Shown here one piece after another: positions 10,597-21,207 of a DNA stretch of 64,000 nt (the stretch's first letter is position 1; every line of letters starts with the position of its first letter). The position numbers and the translations under genes are program-made. This stretch comes from Panagrolaimus kolymaensis (Eukaryota > Nematoda > Chromadorea > Rhabditida > Panagrolaimidae), in the NCBI GenBank assembly GCA_028622995.1, contig JAJQJQ010000056.1, positions 310,001 to 374,000 on the forward strand, given 5' to 3'. A model generated the notes under the pieces. It did not search any database. It worked only from the letters and a program-made list of their open reading frames with translations, and was not told the origin of the DNA.

Positions 10597-13170
10597 TAAT
10601 TATTATCTTAAATAATATTTTTTTAAACTTTCAAATTGTTTAAAAATAAATGAGTATTTAGTTTTTTTTTAAATGACTAACTTAGTAAAAACACTTTTTA
10701 TGCATACTTTTTTTAGCTTTGAAAAAACTAAAATATTTTCTTCTTGTTTTTCTTCAATTTTTTCTTTGCACTAAAATAAAATAAAGTAACTAACTACTAA
10801 CAAGTCCTATTTTTGTTTCTCATCTTGTCTTTTTTTCTTTTTGCCGCAGCCATCTACTCTAATTAGCTACGATCTTTTGCCGGCTTGCCTGCCTTCATTT
10901 TCTTCAAAAAATAAATGACAACATAACATTTTTAAAGATATATATTCTCGTATGTTTTAAACAACGACGACAAAAAGTTTTTTTATGTTTCAAACTTAAA
11001 AATTGAAACATTTGAAACAAAAATGAAAAAGAAAACGAAGTAGTTAGTTACACCGGTGCGTTGCAGCAGCAGCACCATTAAAAAGCTTGATAGTTTCAAT
11101 ATGTGTCACTCACAGCTGCTATTTTTGCAACCACCAAATTGCTTTTCTGCCATTGGAATAAAATAAATATATGTTGTTGTTCAAGTTTTATAAAATCAGA
11201 TTGATTGTAACATTTCTTTTTATATATTTTATAAATTTAAACTTTTTTTCTTCTTGACATAAAAAAAATCTTTTTACTTTCCGTTACCTCTTAAATTTAG
11301 TCCATCCAGCATTAGAGTATTTTTTTATTTATTTCTTCTTCTTTTTTGTTTTTAAGTTAATACTTTAATACGAAATGTCAACCTTGTAAAAAAAAAGAAG
11401 AGTAAATAAAACTTCTTTTCTTCCTTTCATACATTTTTGCATTAGTTAGGTATACATACTTTGTGGAAGGAACTTTTTGATGATTAAAACACGCGATAGC
11501 GAACGACAAGAAGCGTGCTGCTTTGCTTCTTATTTACTCCCTTAGGTCATCATTAAGTGGTTGGTGTTCTTCTTTACTTTCAATCTCAGTAAAATGCCGC
11601 ACTTGCATTTTTCTCACATATTCAGTAGGTGGTTATGCCTTTCCTTGTGTTCTTGGGTGTCGCGCAAAAATGACCATTATGGACATGTCTTAGCATGCAG
11701 GGCTCCACACAACACTATTTTTTAGAAGACATAAGCATTTTTAAAATTAGTCAAGTCTCTTTTTTGGCCGACATCCGTTGTCGCGCGAATACTTTCTTTC
11801 ACTTTCTTTCTTTTTTTCTGGGCGGGTATTATATAACGGCAACGAGCTCGTCCATTTCTGGCTTGACGCCAGAACAAAAAAAAGATAGAGAGCATAGGCA
11901 TATAACGTACGTCGCTAAACCAAAAAAAAATGCCAGTGGGGCTAACAAACATCCGTTGTCACTGCCATTGCCGCTGCTGCCATTGCTGCTCTTTCCTTTC
12001 TCCCGCGCCTCCTCTCTCTCATTTCTCGACCTCTTCAAATGTCCAGCGCGTTCATCATTGCTTTTGGCTTGCTTGCTCCTCGATTGTCCTTAAAACATCT
12101 CATTTTTCTTTTTTCCTTTTTGCTCTTTAAAATTCGTGGGTTTTCCTGAAAAAAATCCCAAAAACTTTTTCTGAAAACAAAACCCGTAAATATTTGCTTT
12201 ACAGCCTTTTTTTCTTCTTCTTTGTTTTGCAGCAAAGAAATGATTTAATTTTGGTTGTTTGTTTTTTACTTATAAGTTTTAAATTGCATTTTTTAAAGGA
12301 ACGCTTTGTTACTAATCTTTTCTAAAAATTCCATTATGTTATTTAGTGTCTATACTAGGAAGGGTAAAAACAAAAATGACATTTTATGTTTTTACCAGCA
12401 AAAAAAAGCATATGACTGACTTTTGCCTTTTTTGCAAGCATTCATGCAATTTGATTCCATTTTTTTTATAAAAGAAACAAAAAACGAGAATAATTCCGTT
12501 AACCGTTGTTTCTTTTTTTATTCATTATTTTACTTGACTATTTTCTTTCCAAAATTGGATGGTGGCACTTATTTTTAACCCAGAAGCAAGCAAGCAAACT
12601 CAAATAAAAGTGCTGCACTTTTTTTGATGGGTCAATTCTTTTTTCTTCTAAAATGAGCATTCATTTATTTATATTTATTTATTTTCATTGCCATTACCAC
12701 CAACCCTTCTCGTTCCCGCAAAATGACATCCTTGATCCAATTAGCTGGTTGGGCAGAAAAATTATTGTCTATTATTTTTTTTCCAAGTACATACATAGAT
12801 CGATTCCATTTCCCTCTCACTTCTTCGCTTTAAATTATAATTTACATTTATGGACTTTTGAATGTGAAAAAAAGAAGATGACCGCAGCCAGCAATATCGT
12901 GGTTGGGATTTAGCGGTCATCATTTTCATCGAAGAACAATAGGTCGCGTCGTCGTTGGTAGTCGTCATTTACACCTGTCCAAATAATAGATAGAGTTCAA
13001 ATTCACTCAGGAAACTTACTTTTTATTTTTCAGTCAGTCTCATCCTTCCTCCTTCCGGTTCATCAATCCTTTTTTCAATATTTTATTTTTACTGACAAAA
13101 TCTGCTAATGCTGCTTTTTTTAATATTTCAATTATTTCAACTTATTTGACACTATAAAACCCAAAGAAAC
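10597..13170. other. Intergenic region, 2.6 kb
   Basis: No supported gene. Open frames such as 11695-12093 and 11829-12038 lie on opposite strands of the same low-complexity T/A- and Leu/Ser-rich DNA and show no domain. The region probably holds the promoter of the downstream tincar-like gene. A TATAAAA-like stretch near 13154 is 17 bases before that ATG. Confidence 0.45.
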
Positions 13171-16100
13171 ATGGGTTGTGTATTTCGAGCAAGGCTAAAT
13201 ACCCTTTGGTCAATATGGTATACATTATTATTTGTTTTAATTCAAATTTATCTTCTTTATCTTGGGTTTGAACGTTATCGACTTTATACGGATATGAAAT
13301 GGCCACATGGCGCATATCCACATACATGGTTAACTATTTATATTTCCCTTTATGCTGCTTGCATTCCACTTTGTTTATTATTTCTTGCTTTTGGTGTATT
13401 CAAGTCCGGAAATTTAGCTGGAGATAATGATCAACTTAGCGCTCGAACTGAAAGGATTTTAGAAATCACTGGCAATGCTCGGAAATGTAAGCAAAGTTTT
13501 CGTCGGCGACCTTACTTTGAAAAAAAGAATGTTTATAATTATTTTTTATTTTTTATTTATAGCATGTTGCCTTCGATTTATGAAAGGTTTATGGCTTCAT
13601 GGCCCTCCATTACCCCAAACTATTCACGTGATTCTTGCCATTTGCCAGCTGTTCGGCCAACAGGTCATGCTTGCACAGCTGTATCGCTTTGGTTTCATTA
13701 ATTCTGGTCAGTTTCATTCTAATTAATAAAAAAGTGTAATACAAACTTTATTATTTGATAATGGCAAAGAAAAAAAAACAATTGCAACATTTTTTTTACA
13801 ATTTTTTACTGCTGCTGCTTTTATGCAAATGCATTATGTATGTAATCTGCTGCTTAGTTGTTTCTGAGACTAGGCTGCTGCTTGCTGCTTGTTTTAAAGC
13901 CATTGTTTTATTTTTTTTAATCGCCACCGAAAAAAAAGAAGACAGAGTCATGCATTTTTTTTGTTGCCTCGTAAATCTTCTCTCTTTTTAAGGAGAAGAA
14001 GGACCACTTTTTCAAAAAAAAATACAATGCAAAGAAGCTTTGAAAGAGAAAAAAGTACTCGAAAAAAAAAGAAGGTTTATCATTCATTTGTTGTCGGAAG
14101 GCCGGCAGCCAGCATTAATACATACGAAAAAATTAATGTCGCGTTTTCATAGTTTTGAATAAAGCAAAAATAAATTCATAAAAATTAAACGAAAAAAAAA
14201 AGAAGTTTTTAAAGTTTGTTGAAAATTTTTACAAATTGTCATTTTTAATTACCTAAAAACTTTGCAAAATTAGTTTTTTATTTGCCATTTTGTTTTCTGA
14301 TCAGTGTTCTTACTTTGCCTTTTGGTCGCGCCAAGCGCCGCGCCGGGCGCCAGAAAAATGAAAAACCGCGCCAGGCACCGCGCCACGTGCCAACCTTTAA
14401 AATTTTGAGCACCAGCGCCGCGCCACGCGCCAGAAAAAAATTTAAATAATGACCAAAAACATTAACTTTTTTATTTATTTAGTAAGATATACTTAAAATA
14501 ACGCTATATTTGAGGTTTTACTATGATTAAATCAATTTTTTTCTGGAAAATCCAAGCATTTTAAAATTTTAAAAAAAATTTTTAATTTTTCTCGCGCCAC
14601 GCGCCGCGCCGAGCATCGGATTTCTGAAAAGCTGCGCCAAGCACCGCGCCACGCGCCGGCGCGGCGCGGGTGCGGCGCGAGTAAGAACACTGTTTCTGAT
14701 GAAAGAAGTGCAAACTCTTGCAAGTGTTTGACAACCCTTTTGACAAAACTCAACTTTGTTCTTTTTTTTTTTTTATATGAGTGTATAACGAAAAAATGAA
14801 TGTGCCAAAATTAGAATTTTTATGTAAATATGAACAAACAAACATATGTACACATATATGAAACCTATTTCATAATAAGAAAACAAAAAAGGAGACAGCC
14901 AACTTATTTCTGCCATCGCTTGCATTTATTTTGCTTCAACCAACAACAAAAAGTAAGGAAGGCTTAAACCAAAGCTCTGGGTTTTCTTTCTTTCCTTTAA
15001 AATGAGGGATCAACGGATTAGGACAAGCGACGTTCTAAAAAAGGAGGAAATGCTCGTTGCCTAACATTAGAATTGCTTGCTGCCAATTTTAGAGTCAAAT
15101 TACTGCAAAAAATAAAGACAAACAGCGAAAAATAAGATAAGCCAATTTAAAAATAACATACATAATTTTTCAGGAGATTTTTTAAACACAGAATTGGACT
15201 TTTTATATCAAAGAGCAAGACAATTAGCAACAAATTTGCCTATGGGAGATACAAGATTGCAAGGATTTCGAATAACTACCGATGAACTTGCTGGTTCACC
15301 TTTGGCTCCTAATATTTTACCAAGTAAGAAATAAATTAAAGAGAAATGGAAAAAATATCAAAATCTATGAATTTTAGTTCTCATGCATGCTCGACTTTTT
15401 GGAATTCCATTGGAATTTGTTAACTTTGTTTTTGCTCTCATCGCTTTTGCTTGTGCATATCCGGCAGTATTTTGGAGGGTTAACAAAGCCTTCAGTTTAT
15501 GGTTTTCATTCCACTTTATTTTTTACATCGCTGATTTCATTTTTACATACCTTGAATTTTGTATTCTTTTTCGCATTCAAGAAACCAATCATCATAGTAT
15601 TCGACCAATTGGACTTGGTAAGTTTTTTCCTTCTTCAAAAGAAAAAAATAATAAATTATGCAAAGTAGCCGGTTGAGTTTACGAATTCCCATGAGTTTGT
15701 TGGAAAATTTTTTTATTAATTATACTTACTCTCTCGAGTTTGGGAAAAAGAAAAATAGAAAAAAGAGGTCAACCAACTGTCGGCGGTAAAAAATTTTTGC
15801 AACACAAAAATATAATATCTTTTTCTCTCTCAAAAACTCTTTTTAAAGAAAAAAGCAATTTTCAGGGCAACATTTATCTGCAATAAGCATACGAATAATT
15901 TTTCATCCTGTTTCCGTAATTGCTGAGTTCCTAGCTACCATAGTTTTAATGCATTTGGGACCAGTTATTCTTTACTCTTATGGATATCAAAAATACTTTG
16001 TAAGTTCAAAACTCATTCATAAAAAATTTATAAAAAATTTTTAAAGGTTGCGGTTAAAACTTTACAAAATAAAAATCGTGAAAGAGCTCAAAATGCAATC

Positions 16101-18189
16101 ACCGATGATTATGGTGAAATTCGACGTAATCAAAGAATTGAAGATCCTGCAAATGATTTATGTTGCAATGGTTATAGCCCAAATATTATGTCTATTCTTT
16201 ATTTAATTATCTTAGCTATGGTTAAAGCTCCAGCTATTGCTGGAATGGTTTTACTTCATGATCACGAACAAAAACCCATATTGCTTACATGCTTTGTTGT
16301 GAACGCGGCTTATTTATTTTCATGGATTGTTTTATGGTGTGGTTTCACATTTAAAGGATATTGGGATTTTAAAATTCTTTATCGTGTTCAAGAATTTCTT
16401 AATATTCAAGTAATAACTATTTTGAAATCTTCCTAAATTATTCTTAAAAAATGATTATTTTTAGAGCGCTCATAAACTTGGTTTTGGAACAATTGCAGGC
16501 AAAGCACCATCGGAGCTTAAAAATGCATTAATAATGATGCAAGGCGACCATGTAAGCAAAACAAAACTAAGAAATGCTCTTTTAGTTTTTTTAAGAAAAA
16601 AATATTACTAATTTCCGCCCTTTTTTAGATGTATGTGACAGACGACCCTTTAGCAAAGCAATCATTAATGAGACATGCTCTTAAAAGTAACACACATGAT
16701 GAAGTTTATTGGCTTCGAGCAAATCAATCACCTACAACAAGGCAATTATTTCTTTTTTTAAATTTAATTAAAAAATTAAAAGCTTATGATTTTTTAGGAA
16801 AAGAATTATCGAGAATGAGCAAGGAACACCAGAAATGACAAGACTTTTGGGGCCATCAATGGGAAGACAACAATCTGCAGGAAATACACCTTTAATGGGA
16901 CAACAATCTCCAACAATTTTAACATATCATCAAAGTCAATCTTTACGTGGACTTCCACCTCATGCTCCACCATCGGCTATGCATTATGCTCCTTCTGAAG
17001 GAGGTCAAATGATAAATAATTTTGGAACTTTACAACGTAGTGCATATGGACCTGGAATGCGAGCAAACATGCAGCAACAGCAAACAGCCACATTGGGACG
17101 CTCCCATCCTCATCCAGAATCTTATGCTTCTATTAATAAAAATGCAGCTCTTGTAAATAATGCAAACGTTGCCGCCATTCAACTTCAACGACGAGGTTCA
17201 CAAACAAGAAATGATCATGTTGAAAATGTCACTTATGGAAGTAATGCTCTTTACTCGACTTATGCAAGACCTCCACAAAGTGTAAATTTTATGCCATCGC
17301 ATGTACCAAATAATGCAGTATACGGCACATATGCTGGAGTAAGCTAAAGCCCAAAAATTTCTCTAGTAAAAAAGAAAACTTTTTAGCAACAGCGACAATC
17401 ATCTGAGCCTCTTCACAGTACTCACAATGAAAATGGAATAAGTTCAGTGAAAGCAAGCCCTTTACTTAACGACAAAAAATTAAACAATACTCCAAGGTTT
17501 GAAAAAGAATGTTTAAAGCTCAGATTTAATAAAAAAATACTAATTTTAGAGATATAAATTATCAAAGGATTGGCAATTTGTCATCATTCAACACCTCTAA
17601 TTCTAATCGCCCTCAAGTAACATCACGACTTCCACCAACAGGATTAAATTCTCAACAACAATTACCAACACATATTATTTACAAGGTAGTTTAAAATTTG
17701 ATAAAAAAAATAATTTAGTCGAAAAAACAGGACATTTTATAGCCAACCATATCAGCAAGTAGTAGTCAACAAGATAGTTGCTTTACACCGGTATCTTCAA
17801 CGAGTCAAGGAAGTGCTGGAAATTTTTCATCTAAACAACACACTCCAACTGCTGGATCTCCTGTAGCTTCAGCAAGATATAATAATGGCAATTCACAAAT
17901 TTATGGCCGTCTTGGTGAACCCAGAGGTGGCAGTGAACCTCATAATCCCAATAATTACAATGGAACTCAAACATTAACAAAAAGTTCCATGTCCACTGGT
18001 TCAGCATCTAAAATAGGAGTAGCGCCTTTAAGAATGCCAATTAAATCTACAACAGTTAGCATTACACAAAGACATAATGATGATTCTGCAAATTATAGTT
18101 TATCATCAAGTAATGATTCAGCTGATAAAAAATTAACAACTACTACAAATAATTATAATAATTCTGAATATGCAACAAGCGTTGTATAA
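13171..18189 (+). CDS. Large multi-pass membrane protein, tincar-like
   Basis: Twelve exons keep frame throughout: 13171-13486, 13563-13706, 15174-15323, 15378-15617, 15866-15999, 16047-16409, 16465-16551, 16629-16741, 16798-17338, 17387-17496, 17550-17685, 17743-18189 (926 residues). The N-terminal half has about eight hydrophobic helices: IWYTLLFVLIQIYLLYLGF, WLTIYISLYAACIPLCLLF, IHVILAICQLF, FVNFVFALIAFACAYPAVFW, FHFIFYIADFIFTYLEF, VIAEFLATIVLMHLG, ILYLIILAMVKAPAIAGMV and FVVNAAYLFSWIVLWCGF. The C-terminal half is Ser/Gln/Asn/Pro-rich and low-complexity, probably cytoplasmic. The N-terminal RLNTLWSIWY, the eight-helix layout and the FW-then-helix pattern remind me of Drosophila Tincar; this is a memory-based match, not an alignment. 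Intron 8 (16742-16797) is GC-AG. Intron 2 (1.47 kb) carries a hAT-type MITE. Confidence 0.62.
14302..14692. mobile_element. hAT-type MITE (391 bp) with 13-bp TIRs and 8-bp TSD
   Basis: Perfect 13-bp terminal inverted repeats: CAGTGTTCTTACT at 14302-14314 and its reverse complement at 14680-14692. They are flanked by a perfect 8-bp direct repeat TTTCTGAT at 14294-14301 and 14693-14700. An 8-bp target duplication with CAGTG termini is the hAT signature. The ends are strikingly GC-rich in an AT-rich genome, built from many GCGCC/GGCGC units that can fold back. There is no transposase frame, so it is non-autonomous. It sits inside intron 2 of the tincar-like gene and does not disturb the exons. 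Confidence 0.92.
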
Positions 18190-18833
18190 CTTTTTTATGG
18201 AAATATACGGGTGTAATAGAAAAAGGTTTTTTTTGTTGAATGAATGTTTGTACAAAATTGTTGTTTTATTATTTAAAAAATATGGATGTTGACAATAAAT
18301 TTTAATCATAATTTTAATGCAAAGCAGAGTAACAAATTCAAGCAAAGATCGAACTAAATTTAAATAAAGTCCACCATTAAAAGGTAATTTAGCTATATTT
18401 TTATTTGCAACTTCTAAAATCAATAAAGCTGTTGATTAAAAAATTTATTACAACAGTAGCAAGTCACTCTATGAAAAAACTATAGTTTAATAAATTTGAA
18501 AAATGTTTTAAAGTTGTAACTGCTTCCGGAAGCATTGGAGCCAAAAGTGCATTTCATAATTGATAAATACTTTTATTAAAACAGTTACTAAATGTTAAAT
18601 TAATCAAAGAAACAATAAAAGGTTGCTTAAGTTTAAATATCATCATACATACGCCTTGAAATAAGACTTTTTGAAATTTTTCTTCCTTAACTGATTCATC
18701 AAAATGTGATTAATATTCACAGTTTTTGATATTAACGATAATGACCTTTTTCTTGTTTAAACAAATTTCCTATAAAAGAAGCTAGAAAATTATGTGATTT
18801 TGTACAGGGATTATTCTCTTATTCTCTCCAATC
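18190..18833. other. Intergenic region with TATA box of the next gene
   Basis: No gene is visible. The region ends in a compact promoter: CCTATAAAAGAAG around 18770-18782, about 55-60 bases before the ATG of the secreted repeat protein. The minus-strand frame 18133-18423 overlaps the upstream stop and is low-complexity. Confidence 0.5.
18768..18780 (+). promoter_or_regulatory. TATA box of the Gly/His-rich secreted protein gene
   Basis: TATAAAAG is followed about 30 bases later by a pyrimidine-rich likely start region (TTATTCTCTTATTCTCTCC) and then the ATG at 18834. Seen directly; promoter function is inferred from spacing. A TATA-driven promoter suits a strongly and tissue-specifically expressed secreted product. 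Confidence 0.55.
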
Positions 18834-19623
18834 ATGAGAACTTCCATTCTTCTGTTAACTTTAAGCATTACCATCTGCAGCATTGCTGCACATGGCCCTT
18901 ATGGTGGTGGAAACCATGGTAAGCTTTAATAATAGAAAAAACTTTTATTTCAACAAAAAAAAAACGAATTTAGGCGGTGGTCATGATGCTCCAACTTATC
19001 CTCGTGGCCGTGGTAATGGTTATTCACATCATCATAAACCAGGCGGGTACAACAGAGATTCATCATCCGAAGAAGATAGATCTCGAGGCCCATACGGTCC
19101 ACGAAGAGATAGCAGTAGCAGTGAAAGCAATGAACATGGAGGATATGGTGGACATGGACACGGAGGCTCTGGATCTAGCTCAAGCTCTGAAAGTGGAGAA
19201 CATGGTGGACATGGACATGGTGGACACGGACACGGAGGCTCTGGATCGGGGTCTGGTTCGGGGTCTGGTTCAGGCTCTGGAAGTGGCGAACATGGTGGAC
19301 ATGGTCATGGTGGACACGGACATGGAGGCTCTGGATCAGGATCTGGATCGGGATCTGGTTCAGGTTCTGGAAGTGGCGAACATGGTGGACATGGCGGTGG
19401 ACACGGACATGGCGGACATGGTGGACATGGTGGTGGACACGGACATGGTGGACACGGACACGGACACGGACATGGTGGAGGTGGCGGTGGCGGTGGCGGA
19501 CATGATGATCGTGGTATCCCTGCACCAGCTGGTCGCCCTGCTGCAAGTCCAGCAGCTTCTCCACCAGCCGGTCGTCCTGCAAATCCACCAGCTGCTCGTC
19601 CATCAGCTCCAGGTGGAAAATAA
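18834..19623 (+). CDS. Secreted Gly/His/Ser-rich repeat protein
   Basis: Exons 18834-18918 and 18974-19623 give 244 residues. The first about 20 residues form a signal peptide (MRTSILLLTLSITICSIAA). The mature part is low-complexity: a Ser/Arg/Glu segment (RDSSSSES, SSEED), then repeated modules of His-Gly (EHGGHGHGGHGHGG) alternating with Ser-Gly runs (GSGSGSGSG next to a Glu), a pure HGHGGHGGHG block, a poly-Gly run (about 19483-19500), and a Pro/Ala-rich end (GRPAASP repeats). Acidic SGSG tracts resemble glycosaminoglycan attachment sites, and the His-Gly tracts could bind metal ions; both are inferences. I recognise no family. The modules are nearly identical at DNA level (19199-19290 versus 19291-19380), showing recent tandem expansion. 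Confidence 0.8.
19199..19382 (+). repeat. In-gene tandem repeat of a His-Gly/Ser-Gly module
   Basis: Two near-identical DNA units of about 90 bases each encode EHGGHGHGGHGHGG followed by a Ser-Gly run. They are preceded by a shorter, more diverged unit (19133-19198). The frame is kept across unit boundaries, so copy number could vary between individuals. Confidence 0.75.
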
Positions 19624-20414
19624 TAAATTCTTATCATATGTTGTTTCAAATATGTTAACATAAACTTTTTAATTATTCAACGATTTTTTTTTATCAATAA
19701 ATAAAAATTTAAATCTCCTACTCTAGTTTCCCACATTCAAAAGCAAGCATAAGTGCTATTACAACATATGCATTAGATACATATGAAGAAGTTTTGCGAA
19801 TTTGAATGAAATGCATACGATATAAAACATAGATTGTGTAAAATCAACTTTTGCTTTTTAAAAAAATTGTATGTATAATAAACTAAATTTGCTATTTAAA
19901 ACTTAAAATAAATTAGTAGCACATAGTAAACTACAGTATTTTTATTCGGGTAAACTTGGATACTCTCATGTTTTAATTAAAGGTGGTTTAATGCTTTCTT
20001 AATTTAGAAAATAAACAAAAAAAATGGAATAAAAGGTTCATACAAGCGTAGTTTATTAATTTATGTGTAAAAAATCTATTTAAAGGGTTCACTGAATTAT
20101 TTGTCTTTCATTTTTATGACAAAAAAAGCAACTGTTCCAAATATCGAACGAACACATTTTTTGCTGAAGATCTATTTGGTTATGAACATGTGGCGTTAAT
20201 TGGCAAAAAGATGAAATACGCCAATGCTTTCTAATCGTTTTAACTCTATGCTTCGTTTACAAATGGTTAAAAGCTTATTCATCTTAAGATTTGATTCTTG
20301 TAATTTCTTGATTTTATTTTATTATTTTCTATAAATCCATTTCAACCTGCTTTTCCTGCCCGTTCTAATTTTTGTAGTAATAAATTCTGTTAATACACGT
20401 GGAATAATTTTTAG
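19624..20414. other. Intergenic region, 0.8 kb
   Basis: Contains AATAAATAAA about 75 bases after the upstream stop. No coding content is seen. It ends with TTTTTAG immediately before the next ATG, a likely spliced-leader acceptor (20409-20414). Confidence 0.45.
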
Positions 20415-21081
20415 ATGTCATACCAACCACAATTGACTGGAGGAACTCCAGGTTGGAATGATCCACCAAATGCAATGATGGCAACGGGTGCAGGTGGAAA
20501 AATACATATGACAGCAATGCGGCGGCAAGCTCGACTTGTAGATCCTTCAATTCAAGGAGGAGTGAGCTTTACTTTTAAACATTTATTTAACTTTTATAAT
20601 TTTGTTACTTTAGAATTCATATGGTGCACCACCTCAACAAGGCGGAGGACATATGGGTGGTGGTGGAGGAGGTATATCCCATCAACCTTATAATGCTGGA
20701 CCACAAGGTCAGCAACATCAAGGCTATAATCCACATCAATCCGCTGGAGGACCCCAATCTCAAGCTCATGGATATAATCCAACCCAACCAATGCCACAAC
20801 AACAAGGTTATCCTGGTGGACAACAACCGCCACATCCTGAATATCAGCGACAACCATCTTTCCCTTCTCAACAACCTATGCAACAGCAACAACAACAATA
20901 TGCAGCCCCAGTATCACAAGCAGCAGCTCAACAACAATATTCACCTGGTCCTCAAAGTTATCCTCAATCTTATGCTTCTCCTCAAGAACAAACTTATCAG
21001 CCTGGAATACAACAACACCAACAACAACAGCCTTATCCCGGACAAAATCAACAATTTTATGGCCAACAACAACAATATTAA
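20415..21081 (+). CDS. Small Gln/Pro/Gly-rich protein with an N-terminal GWNDPP motif
   Basis: Exons 20415-20561 and 20614-21081 give 204 residues. The N-terminus holds GTPGWNDPPNAM and a basic stretch (TAMRRQARLVDP) that look constrained. The rest is Gln/Pro/Tyr/Gly low complexity (YNPHQSAGG, QGYPGGQQPP, QQQQQQY), a prion-like composition. GWNDPP is a motif I know from SRA1 and from the C-terminal part of the COPII protein SEC31, but no SRA1 helical domain is present, so this may only share the peptide motif. The ATG directly follows TTTTTAG, consistent with trans-splicing to the first codon. It converges with the minus-strand TPR gene; only about 126 bases separate the two stops. Confidence 0.7.
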
Positions 21082-21207
21082 TTAATATACTTTTATTATT
21101 AAAATTTTGTAAAATATTTTTGTTTTTTTAATTTTATTTCTTAAAGTTTTTCATGTTTTTATTTTTTGATAAAGGGTATACACGCAATAACTACATTATT
21201 TATTCTT

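Noticed and set aside
11695..12093. Open frame of 132 codons on the plus strand
   Set aside because: Low-complexity Leu/Ser/Pro translation, overlaps opposite-strand frames of the same DNA, no domain and no splice context.
19175..19661. Long antisense frames over the Gly/His-rich gene
   Set aside because: Periodic codons of the repeat leave both strands open; signal peptide, TATA box and intron support only the plus strand.
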